Assembly (NCBI RefSeq): GCF_037126465.1 | Contig: NC_088201.1 | Span: forward strand, 69,834,879 to 69,898,878 | Direction: 5' to 3' | Length of the DNA: 64,000 nt | DNA from: Ornithodoros turicata | Taxonomy: Eukaryota; Arthropoda; Arachnida; Ixodida; Argasidae | Part shown: piece by piece, positions 53,474 through 62,113 of the stretch | How positions within the stretch are numbered: the first letter of the stretch is position 1 | Layout: every line of letters begins with the position of its first letter | Position numbers and translations under genes: made by a program | The notes under the pieces: model-generated | Told to the model about the DNA's origin: nothing | What the model saw: the letters and a program-made list of their open reading frames with translations, nothing else | Database searches by the model: none

Positions 53474-55846
53474 TTAGGAATTTAGGTTGCGGACTGTTGA
53501 GAGGACGCCGGGGTCCTCGTTAATCTGGCTTTTAAATTTGTAGATCAGGAACGATTCTCTTTGTTCTCTAAGGCGTTGGGGTGGAAAACCCGATTGCAGA
53601 ACGAAAATGGCTATGTCGTTAATTGAGTGGCCGGGTTTACTAAAATGTCGAGACACTGGCAGATTAGGTTTCTTTGATACGTCGGACCTGTGGTTGTTGA
53701 ATCGGATTCTGAAGGATGTAGCTGTTTGACCGATATAGTGGGCCTTGCACTCATTACATTGAAGGAGATAAAGGACGTTAGAAGAGTTACAGTTAAATAG
53801 ACCATTAATTTTTGTGCGATAGCTGGAATTTGTGCTTTCTACTCTGGTAGCAGTTTGCATTAATTTACAGATCTGGCATCGGCGTCCGTTGCATGGTTGA
53901 CAACCGTTGTGTTCCGACGGCTTCTTTAACTTGGCGTTCACAAGTCTGTCTTGGATGTTCCTTGCTCGACTATAAGTAACGCGGGGTGGTTCCGGAAACA
54001 CCTGGCTCATACGATCAGATTGGGTGAGGATTGCATAGTGCCGTTTAAGTATGCGGTTTACGTCCGGGGCATAACCGTTGAAGCTAATAGTGAGGTTTAC
54101 CGAAGAATTCTTATCGGCTCGGGGCTGTGTTTGGAATAGGTTCTTTCGATCGGTTGATCTAGCTCTGGCAATGGCATCTTTTACGACATGATTAGGATAT
54201 TTTATATCTGCGAAAGTTTCTTCAAGGCTCTCAAGATGATTGTCTAGTTCATCATCGTTCGAACATATTCTCCGGTAACGCAGCGCCTGAGTATAAGGGA
54301 TAGCTAGCTTAGTGTGTCTGGAGTGGCAACTCTGGAACGATAGATACTGTTGGGAGTCGGTAGGCTTTCGATGCAGACTGGTGGTTATGATTCCATTATG
54401 TAGTTTAACTTTCACATCCAGAAAATTAACAGCTGAGGAGGAGTAATTGAATGTAAATTTAATACTGGGATGTACTTGGTTAAAGTCGTTAACAAACAAC
54501 TGAAGGTCGCATTCGGAGTGGGGCCAAATAATGAGTATATCATCTAGGAATCGCTTATATAGGAGTGGCTTCAGTGCACAATTTCTGAGGAACGGTTCTT
54601 CCAAGGATGCCATGAAGATATTTGCATAGTTAGGAGCCATTTTTGTTCCCATTGCTGTACCATTGACCTGTATGTAGTGTTTGTCGTCGAATTCAAAGTT
54701 ATTGCATGTTAGGATCAGATTCAGGAGTTCCGTGAGGACGGACGTATCATGACCCTGATCGGGTTGATTCTTAAATGCACATTCTGCTGCTGCTATTCCA
54801 TCTGAGTGAGGAGTGTTAGTATACAGGGAAGTGACATCTAGGGTTGCTAACAGACAGTTAGGGGGAACGTTTATTTTACGTATATCTTGAAGGAAATGGT
54901 TGGTATCCTTAACGTATGAGTCGAATTTAGACGGGATGGGCTTGAGGAGATGATCCACGAATGATGAAAGATTCTCAGTGGCTGTACCATTACAGGAAAC
55001 AATCGGCCTTCCGGGGTTACCCGGCTTATGTATCTTGGGGAGCATGTAAAATCTACAAGGCCTAGGGTCCTTTGGGAGTAAATACTGGTACAAGCTCTCG
55101 CCAATCTTCTTGGCGTTTTTTAATCTTGTTAGGACTTTGGTTACATTGGCACTGATTTCGGGGGTAGGGTCAGTTTCGAGAGGTCTGTAAAATTCCGCGC
55201 ACTGAAGTTGGCGGAGGCCTTCTGTAACGTATGATTGTTTATCCATTACAACTATCGCGCCTCCTTTATCTGCCCTCTCAATTACGATATCCTTGTCGTT
55301 CTCTAATGCCGACAAACTTTCTTTCTCCTGCTTAGTGAGGTTATACCTGAGTTTGCGTTTTGCGCTGTCCTGATACGCACGGAAGATATCCTTCTGAACT
55401 GCTTTAATGTACAAATCAAGGGTTTTATCTCGGTTAGGTTCTGGAGTGAACTCTGATTTTATACGAAACGGATTACCGTTCGACTCTGTCTTTTCATGAA
55501 AGTATTCTGCAAGCCGTAGCCTCCGGGCAAAGTTATCAAGATCTACATGTAACTGGTATTCATCCACTCTTGCATCATTAGGGCAGAACGATAATCCTTT
55601 ACCAAGTAGGGAACGATCGGAGTTCGTAAGTTCACGTGAAGAAAGGTTGATAACGTTACCATCTTTTGGTAGTCGGTCGGCATCACGCATTGGAGGGGAA
55701 TTATTGTTTAGATGCTGCAGATTAGAGTTTGAGGCTACGGCAGAAGTGGACAAGAAATTGGGCGCGTTTGAGGCTGTGTTATCGGCGGTATGATGTTGTA
55801 TGTTATCCCGAGTGAGCTTTTTTTCTTTCTGTAGTTTTAGGCTCAC
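53474..55846 (-). CDS. Penelope-like reverse transcriptase with GIY-YIG endonuclease, 790 codons
   Basis: Motifs in order, numbered from the open-frame start at 55846: ADKGGAIVVMDKQSY (about 199-213), FYMLPKIHKPGNPGRPIVSC (about 265-285), TLDVTSLYTNTPHSDGIAAA (about 337), GTAMGTKMAPNYANIFMASL (about 400), catalytic LYKRFLDDILIIWP (about 431). A zinc motif CQPCNGRRCQIC (about 651) and a GIY-YIG nuclease NVLYLLQCNECKAHYIGQT (about 690-710) follow, with FRIRFNNHRSD after it. The open frame has no ATG at its start: position 55846 is GTG and it stays open upstream to a TGA near 55930 at the inverted junction. The first in-frame Met comes at about residue 53. Catalytic residues are all present. It is the best candidate in the window for an active enzyme, if a full-length start exists elsewhere. 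Confidence 0.92.
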   Translation of the reverse strand: MSLKLQKEKKLTRDNIQHHTADNTASNAPNFLSTSAVASNSNLQHLNNNSPPMRDADRLPKDGNVINLSSRELTNSDRSLLGKGLSFCPNDARVDEYQLHVDLDNFARRLRLAEYFHEKTESNGNPFRIKSEFTPEPNRDKTLDLYIKAVQKDIFRAYQDSAKRKLRYNLTKQEKESLSALENDKDIVIERADKGGAIVVMDKQSYVTEGLRQLQCAEFYRPLETDPTPEISANVTKVLTRLKNAKKIGESLYQYLLPKDPRPCRFYMLPKIHKPGNPGRPIVSCNGTATENLSSFVDHLLKPIPSKFDSYVKDTNHFLQDIRKINVPPNCLLATLDVTSLYTNTPHSDGIAAAECAFKNQPDQGHDTSVLTELLNLILTCNNFEFDDKHYIQVNGTAMGTKMAPNYANIFMASLEEPFLRNCALKPLLYKRFLDDILIIWPHSECDLQLFVNDFNQVHPSIKFTFNYSSSAVNFLDVKVKLHNGIITTSLHRKPTDSQQYLSFQSCHSRHTKLAIPYTQALRYRRICSNDDELDNHLESLEETFADIKYPNHVVKDAIARARSTDRKNLFQTQPRADKNSSVNLTISFNGYAPDVNRILKRHYAILTQSDRMSQVFPEPPRVTYSRARNIQDRLVNAKLKKPSEHNGCQPCNGRRCQICKLMQTATRVESTNSSYRTKINGLFNCNSSNVLYLLQCNECKAHYIGQTATSFRIRFNNHRSDVSKKPNLPVSRHFSKPGHSINDIAIFVLQSGFPPQRLREQRESFLIYKFKSQINEDPGVLSTVRNLNS

Positions 55847-55959
55847 TCGTTTCTTTCGAAAGAACTCGTCTTGTTCTGCTCTATGAGACTCAGATAAGGT
55901 GGTTGCGTTTGCGACGGTGTTTGCGATTCAACAACGACGATTGTTGACGATTGACGAGT

Positions 55960-56522
55960 CAACAACCACAGGTCCGACGTATCAAAGAAACCTAATCTGC
56001 CAGTGTCTCGTCATTTTAGTAAACCCGGCCACTCAATTAACGACATAGCCATTTTCGTTCTGCAATCGGGTTTTCCATCCCAACGCCTTAGAGAACAAAG
56101 AGAATCGTTCCTGATCTACAAATTTAAAAGCCAGATTAACGAGGACCCCGGCGTCCTCTCAACAGTCCGCAACCTAAATTCCTAATTCTCTGAGAATACA
56201 TACACTCTTTTGTATCTCTTTCAGACTCCCCGGTTGGTCACCCCATGAAATCATTGCCCTCCGGCGAAGAACATGACTGCCTGTGATTCATTGTACCCTT
56301 TTACCTTTGTTTGACAAAGCACGTGTGCTGCCCTCTCCCCTTGTACATATTCCCCTCTCATTCTTTGCAATTGTCTTGCGTCACCATAATATCCCATTCC
56401 TGTTGAAGACAGCGCAGCTGTCGAGACGTCGAATACCCCCTCTTAGTTTTTAATAAAGTTCCCCTTTTATTCCTTGTCCTGTAGAAGCAAATTCTCCACT
56501 TCTGATCTTTATTGAATACCTT
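55960..56522 (+). pseudogene. Inverted 3' fragment of Penelope element 2
   Basis: It mirrors 53137-53700: the frame at 56003-56185 reads SRHFSKPGHSINDIAIFVLQ to VLSTVRNLNS, the same C-terminus as the intact ORF, followed by the same 3' region. Few differences separate the arms (for example GAGA for GAAA in the ribozyme at about 56433), so the inversion is recent or was formed during integration. Confidence 0.9.
56395..56441 (+). ncRNA. Hammerhead-like fold in the inverted Penelope end, damaged
   Basis: CUGUUGA-A-GACAGC-GCA-GCUGUC then GAGA in place of GAAA, ACGU, C, GAAU. The A-to-G change in the conserved GAAA should disable it. Confidence 0.5.
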
Positions 56523-56559
56523 TATTTTTCGTGGTCAACCGCATTCGTTTATTTCAACT

Positions 56560-56577
56560 TATATATATATATATAAA
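56560..56577. repeat. (TA)n tract between Penelope fragment and RZ-B
   Basis: TA run exactly at the junction. Confidence 0.9.
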
Positions 56578-56832
56578 GAGGGGGGAAAGCCATGAAAGAA
56601 ACAAGTAAATGACGCTAGACGTGTTTTACAGTTTTACAGTGTGTTACAGATTAAGATGGCTTCTATGGCTGCAAGTAGAGAAACAGATACTCATGGAACG
56701 ATGCGACACCAGAGGACACGTGTTTCGCCGTGCTTGCGGCTCGTCAGCCCTTGGTAGCGGCAGGGCTGACGAGCCGCAAACACGGCGAAACACGTGTCCT
56801 CTGGTGCTGTCGCATCGTTCCATGAGTATCTA
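56578..56832. mobile_element. RZ-B head-to-head inverted pair
   Basis: A minus-orientation RZ-B piece (56578-56757) joins a plus-orientation piece (56760-56832) at the ribozyme, so the sequence is palindromic around 56758 (GGCTCGTCAGCCC...GGGCTGACGAGCC). The plus half keeps core CUGACGA, GCCG/CGGC, GAAA, ACACGUGU and the stem I 3' arm. Its RNA could fold back on itself over about 60 bp. Confidence 0.85.
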
Positions 56833-56856
56833 TACATATATATATATATATATATG
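56833..56856. repeat. (TA)n tract between RZ-B and RZ-A
   Basis: TA run at the boundary of two retrozyme families. Confidence 0.9.
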
Positions 56857-56913
56857 ACGTGAGGTGACGGAACATTGACGTCTCGCCGAGACGCACTGTT
56901 AGTGCCGCCCCAA

Positions 56914-56992
56914 GACCGTGTCACTTCCCTACGCCGGGCTGACGAGTCCCAAGTAGGACGAAACACCTGTACTCGGCTGGGAGTGCACGGTC
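56914..56992 (+). ncRNA. Hammerhead ribozyme, RZ-A
   Basis: Core CUGACGA, stem II GUCC/GGAC intact; stem III ACACCUGU breaks the palindrome at one base. Confidence 0.87.
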
Positions 56993-57145
56993 AAACTGTA
57001 AACATATGCTCAACGTGCAGCTACAGAGCCCGGCTATTGTCCCTTTGTATATGTACTTGCTAGCTCGCACTGCAGCCTCCACAAGTGGCGCCGTCATCGT
57101 GGGACATTGACGTCTCGCCGAGACGCACTGTTAGTGCCGACCCAA

Positions 57146-57224
57146 GACCGTGTCACTTCCCTACGCCGTGCTGACGAGTACCAAGTAGGACGAAACAGCT
57201 GTACTCGGCTGGGAGTGCACGGTC
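57146..57224 (+). ncRNA. Hammerhead ribozyme, RZ-A
   Basis: Core CUGACGA, GAAA and ACAGCUGU intact; stem II GUAC/GGAC has one mismatch and inner stem I GCCGUG/CUCGGC one mismatch. Confidence 0.83.
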
Positions 57225-57236
57225 AAACTGTAAACA

Positions 57237-57260
57237 TATATATATATATATATATATATG
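57237..57260. repeat. (TA)n tract at the right edge of RZ-A
   Basis: Last of the TA runs bounding the 49-57 kb retroelement cluster; unique sequence follows. Confidence 0.92.
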
Positions 57261-57758
57261 AATTTCCATGACGTGCTACTTTTCACTCAATAGTTCTACC
57301 TGTACGCAGTCACTAATCACCGCTTTTTTGCGCACTATAGCCATGGTCGCTCGTGCGCCATAAATACTCTAACGATCATCATTATTCAGGGATTTCGTAT
57401 CCTATATGTTTTGGTGCTTCACAGCACAGTTCGCCGTGGGGCTTTCCCTAACATGCTTTGCACACGGGGGGGGGGGGGCGTGCTTATTAAGAAAAAAGAA
57501 AGGACCTCACACACAAAGCTTTTGCAACCACCCCGTAGGTGGCATTAGCTCTTGGTGATGCGTCCTGGGTTGAAAGGCGAAGGGCCACAAGCCTTTAACT
57601 GTAGCGCCAAGCATCAGCCGATTCTTGAAATTCCTCAATGAGTGTACTTAGTGGGAAAATGCGAAGACACAACCTATTTGCTGTCGATTATGCGGAGCGA
57701 AAACGACATTAACTAGGAGCCTATGTTATGTATCAGAGTCTCCACAAGAATAGGGAGA
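57261..57758. other. Intergenic, 3' flank of the secreted-peptide gene
   Basis: A G-run lies at about 57467-57478. No gene is recognised. Confidence 0.5.
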
Positions 57759-57764
57759 TTTATT
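57759..57764 (-). terminator. Poly(A) signal AATAAA of the secreted-peptide gene
   Basis: AATAAA on the minus strand, 177 bp beyond the stop codon at 57941-57943, a usual 3' UTR length. Confidence 0.65.
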
Positions 57765-57940
57765 TCACACGCGTAAAACAATATAAAAAAAAGCAAGTCA
57801 CAATGCGGAGGCTTTTATACAAAGTAAATCATTGGGACGTAACTCTTCTGTACTCTTGATATCCGAATAGGAAACGTAAGGAGACGAAACAAAGGCCTTG
57901 TTGTGTACTGATGTGCTTCTTTTTAGGCTTGCTGTAGTGG

Positions 57941-60005
57941 CTACTGATGCTGGTTACCTTGCTGTGGTGGCTGCTGTTGCTGGTTACCTTGTTGTTGCCA
58001 GGGGAATTGAAAGGGAAATGCGAACGGGTTCCCCTGCGCTGGTGGAATCTGGATTCCTCCTTGAGCAAACGGATTCGGAAGGTTTCCAGGGTTTGCGCCG
58101 AACTTAATGAACCAGGATGGCTGCACTTGGCGCTTCGTCATAGTCTTGTGCACGTTTATATTAGCTACATCCAGTGCACCGTCGTCTAGTTCAACGTCCA
58201 CGGGCAGTTTGTTTGCCATGACCACACCTGTTCGTATAAAAATGGTTAAAGGGGCACTAAAATGCAAAAACAACTTGCTCTCAAAGGAAAGTCTGTGTTT
58301 TAATTAGTGCGGTTCAAACAAAATTAGTTCACACAACGCTACCGGTTAGAAGAAAAATGCAATGAAAACAGAGCCGTCTTTGGCGGGAACGAATGGGATC
58401 CCCAGGAGGCAAAGATTGGCGCCATCCAATGAGACAGCAGGAGAAGCGTGCGCATACCTATCGTGGGCGTGTGAATTTGGAACGGGTCCGATCGTAGTGT
58501 TCCGTATATGCGTGGCATGATGCGCAATGTTGCGTTTTTCAATACCGATTCACTGAACTGTAGCCCACAGCAGTTCTCGCGAATGTTCCACTGGCAACGT
58601 TTATCTTCATGTCCTTCGGACAGCAACGCCACTCCGCTTCGCAACGCGCACTATGTTTTTCACAGGGACTGCTCCATGGCGTAGCACGCGCGTGCACGCA
58701 CAGCGTAGACGTTCATTGCTAGTGCCGAAGCAAGAAAGAGACCGGTATATTTTTTATTGTAGCTTGGTAATGGAATCAATTTTTTGAATTATGATAAGTA
58801 CGAAAATAACATAGCGTGTAATGTGATTTGAAGTGTACTTATTTTTGCATTTTAGTGCCCTTTTAATATGAAGTTGCCGTACATGCGAATAAGCCGTTAA
58901 CATCAACATAAGAAAAAGAACCACTGTGTTGCCGGAAGGGCTGACGGTTTTTCAACCCTTTTGTCCATTGCTGATAGAGGGCTACCTTACGTCAACTCGG
59001 GTTAGTCCAAACCTGGAAGGGCGCCGTGACTTGGGCAAGCATTTAGTTGTCGTCGTAATGCTAATATTTCATTGTACGTAACGGCTGCTATTTGTTGTGG
59101 AAATCGATTTTCAAGAGGCAAAGCTTATGTAGCTGGTACTAAATGGTGGAAATGCTGCAGTGGACGTGGTAGCATTCAGGAACGCCGGTACGAGAGGTGC
59201 TCCATACTAATCAGAGGGGGCTCGGCGAAAATTTTGCTTTAAGTTTGTCATCGGCGTGGAGAATGTTAAAGTAACGATGGAAAATTGTTTTTATGTTGGC
59301 AAACGGTGGATGGTAAGAAGATACAAAAACAGGACCGCTGTATTCCTTTGGTGGATGATGTTCAAGGAGCTCTTGTCGTTCACAACGGGATGCCCTCGAA
59401 AGGGCGTTGTCTACAAGGCCAGGAGGATAATTGTGTTACTTAAAATCGCGGGACATTTGATCCGAGTGTTTAAGAAAACCATCGTTGTTTGAGCAGATTC
59501 GTTTGAGACGCGTGTATGGGCCAAACAGAATGCTGCTTTTTTTCCCTGAATAACAGGGTAATGGCTGCTGAAATGGAGGTATTGCCGTTTGTCAGTGGGT
59601 TTCTTGTAGAGATCTGTGCCAAGCCGTCCCTCTCGCAAATAAATCGTATTTTCTTAGCAGTTCAAAGATTGCTATCGCAGTACTCCTAGTACGCAATACG
59701 CAGCAGGGAGACCGCTATTTTTTTTTTTTTTTTTTCATTAGCAATTACTCGTATTAGGGATTTAATGAAGCTCAGAACCTGGAACAATGTGCCGCGCCAA
59801 TTTCGACGCCTGAGGCTTTCAGCTCTTTGCACGATTGAACAACGTAGAGAAGAGGGAAGCCGCAAGAGCTGCCAATATGTGAGGTAATCATTGTCTCGCG
59901 CCCCAAGTTGAATACGGGGTACTTTTATGACTGGAAGAGTCAAACTCGCATCTTCAGCTTACCTAGACTGAGAGTGATGGTAACCAACACAAGAGTGAAC
60001 TTCAT
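57941..60005 (-). CDS. Secreted, dibasic-processed Gln/Pro-rich peptide, two exons, 109 aa
   Basis: Exon 1 (60005-59963) encodes MKFTLVLVTITLSL and the first base of the next codon, then donor GTAAGC. Exon 2 (58227-57941) follows the acceptor ATTTTTATACGAACAG. Joined, G|GT completes Gly and the frame continues GVVMA without a break to TAG 57941-57943: 43 + 287 = 330 nt. The first 19 residues form a signal peptide (basic start, hydrophobic core, likely cut after VVMA). Then comes an acidic propeptide (KLPVDVELDDGALDVANINV) ending in the dibasic site MTKR. The mature part starts QVQPSWFIKFG and is rich in Pro, Phe and Gln (GNPFAFPFQFPWQQQGNQQQ). There are no cysteines. The layout resembles precursors of small secreted (salivary, cuticular or antimicrobial) arthropod peptides; I cannot name a family. 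The intron is 1,735 bp and contains a Penelope fragment. Confidence 0.78.
58300..59400. other. Intron of the secreted-peptide gene, no further gene seen
   Basis: Several short open frames occur (for example minus 58339-58644) but none has a domain, a consistent splice context or neighbours that fit. Confidence 0.5.
59411..59640 (-). pseudogene. Penelope-like RT fragment in the intron
   Basis: The frame reads GTDLYKKPTDKRQYLHFSSH, then a few residues further FCLAHTRVSNES. This is the thumb region that follows FLDD in Penelope-like RTs (compare SLHRKPTDSQQYLSFQSCHS in element 2). Only this stretch remains. It is on the same strand as the host gene. Confidence 0.65.
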
Positions 60006-60095
60006 CCTTGGAAGGTGTGAATACTTCGGCTGACACTGTGATGTGAATAGTTGTCAGTTGCCGGTTGTCAGTATTTATGGGCCAATGCTCGCGCA
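60006..60095 (-). promoter_or_regulatory. Core promoter of the secreted-peptide gene
   Basis: On the minus strand CATAAATA (60072-60079) is a TATA-like box about 67 bp before the ATG, and ATTGG (inverted CCAAT) lies just upstream (60082-60086). A start near 60045 would give a short leader. Motifs seen; activity inferred. Confidence 0.5.
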
Positions 60096-60159
60096 CGCGT
60101 CCTTTGTTAGACGGCGGTTTTTCCACAGCAAACGGTGAGTACACATTTACGCTCGCCAC

Positions 60160-61430
60160 AAATATAGCTCTGACAGAAAAAGTCCGTTATCTGGACTAGT
60201 AACACCTAAGCAAATCCATTCGAGTGTTGCCATGAATAGTGTGCATTTACTGGTGCATTTTGTGGTAGTTATTTTTCGTTAATTCCTCCAAGAATAGGGC
60301 GGAACCCCTCATCAAATGCCTCTTCTATACGCATTTTAATATCTGACAATGCTTGTACTTATTATTGGTTCTGTAAAGCGCCAGCAATGGCATCACCGAA
60401 GGGAGGAGTAGTGATCACGATGATGATGGGAATATAAAGATAGGGTGACGTAGACCTTACTCAACGTGGGGCAGGCTACTCCAGAGTGACGAATAGCACA
60501 TGGCTAAAATATCAATCTCTAGGATCCCAAGGCCATTGCGACATAACACTTCAGTTCACCGTCATCACCATCTATCATCTTAAGGAATGATAAGTTGATG
60601 TTGCGCATTCGTCAATGGACGGCAGGTCCCAGCACCTTCACTGCTTCATGCAGAGGCTGCAGTTCTCGGCTAGAAAGTAGCGCACGCATAGGTAATGCTT
60701 CACTCTAGTGATCACCGTTATTGGTACGCTCATAAACGTTATATGGTATACTGGTATATACGATTCCTTTGGTATTCAATGTATATTTTTAACAACAAAA
60801 AAAAGAGACTATGACAGCAGCATAGATGGCATTTTAGCAAGTGGCGAGACAGACATTTTGTCGAAGAGCGTAGTAACTACTAGACGTTCCCGAGAAAATG
60901 TGAGATGGCAGAAGCAGTCGTTCTTTAACCCTGTATTGCGCTACATATTTTATTGACCCAGATAAATACTGGCGGCGTCCTATCACTTCAGTAGCTGTAA
61001 ATGAGTCACAAAAATTAATGTGGATCTCAACTGTTGAGTACATTCGGCTATATAGGTGATGCCAAATTTGGCACTTCGTCCCACAAAGGGAGGTTCCTAC
61101 AAATGTTCTATCAGTGAAATACTTGAAAACATATATAGCACTATACATATTAACAAACGAACACGTACTCTGAAATATCAATCGCCCAAATATTGCTATG
61201 CGAATGAGCCGCAACCGAAACGAGTGTGTCGCGAGCGCGGGAAGAGCAACACCCGTTCGACGCTGCCAGGATGAATCACTTCGCAGCCCATAGAAGCCAT
61301 CGACGACCAATGTCGCGTCGTTCTTGTGCTCTTTATGTGCTTGGTCTGGGGTGCTTGGTTTATTTGGGGATGGAAGTGTTGAAGTACGTGCTCGTTGACT
61401 CCCGTCGACTTTTTTGGATACCATAGGGCT
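60160..61430. other. Unassigned region
   Basis: No convincing gene. The minus-strand frame at 60834-61535 is long but has no domain and overlaps the retroposon tail, so I do not call it. The plus-strand frame at 61226-61426 contains a hydrophobic run (CALYVLGLGCLVYLG) and may be chance. Confidence 0.4.
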
Positions 61431-61558
61431 TCCGTCCTCACTGTGAGGCCAGTCATTATTCCATTTCACCACATCACCACCAGCAGGGGTAGGGTATCGC
61501 CCCTGGCAATGAAACTCCCCAATCTTCGTCGTCAAATAAAGTTGTTGTTGTTGTTGTT
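61430..61558 (+). mobile_element. Retroposon 3' end with AATAAAG(TTG)n tail
   Basis: The segment with CACCACCAGCAGGGGTAGGG, GCCCCTGGCAATGAAACTCC and AATCTTCGTCGTC ends AATAAAG followed by (TTG)5. This is the form of a SINE or similar retroposed tail; such tails are frequent in tick transcripts and genomes as far as I recall. The 5' boundary is not defined. Confidence 0.5.
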
Positions 61559-61559
61559 A

Positions 61560-62030
61560 AGTGCTCGTTTCAGTACGTCAAAAACAACGACAACAACAAA
61601 AAAAAAAAATTAGACGGCTTCCCCTGACTTCCCCCATTGCCCTGGACACTTCGAATTAAAGGGGCGCGGACAAATGCTGACTGTGATTTTATTTCGCGTT
61701 TATGGCGCTTGACTATTTTATGTTAGCTGAACTTCTTTTTTAGCTGTTTAACTACCTTCAAATAGATCTAGGAAATCCACCAGTGAAGAAGGTGACATGA
61801 GAGAGAGAGAGAGTACTTTTTATTTCATAACAAATTTGCACAGTGCCCAAAATACTCAGAAATAAAGAAAAATAATTGACGTAGGGCTCTAATATAAAGG
61901 GACGAGGTCGTCCACTTGCAGGTACTGCTGAAGCGTCTTTGTCAGGTCCTAATAAATAACTTTCCCCGTTTTTTTTTCTTATTTCCTATACCTTCGTTGT
62001 CTGCCTCCCGTTTTTTCTAATACCTATTTC
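61560..62030. other. Simple-repeat-rich spacer
   Basis: Contains (ACA)n/A-tract at about 61585-61610 and (GA)8 at about 61800-61815. No gene seen. Confidence 0.5.
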
Positions 62031-62113
62031 ATTGCGCGGTCGCCCAACGTTTGAGCGGATGGCGTCAGAAGGTCACGTGGCACGTGATGCCTCCTCTCAG
62101 GGTGTCCTAAGAC
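62031..62113 (-). mobile_element. RZ-C piece left of the hAT element
   Basis: AACGTTTGAGCGGATGGCGT and GTGATGCCTCCTCTCAGGGT match the RZ-C unit. The copy continues after the hAT element at 63323. The ribozyme itself lies outside this piece. Confidence 0.75.

Larger units (their letters stand above)
53130..55950 (-). mobile_element. Penelope-like retroelement 2 with a near-intact ORF
   Basis: Starts at (TA)n against the RZ-A array, carries a 3' region with a hammerhead-like fold, and one long open frame on the minus strand. At about 55924-55960 it meets an inverted copy of its own 3' end. Such inverted terminal pieces are common in Penelope-like elements. Confidence 0.93.
56862..57236 (+). 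mobile_element. RZ-A pair
   Basis: Two RZ-A monomers 232 bp apart, ending at a (TA)n run (57237-57260). Confidence 0.88.

Noticed and set aside
60834..61535. 233-codon minus-strand frame
   Set aside because: It overlaps a retroposon tail and has no recognisable domain or splice context.
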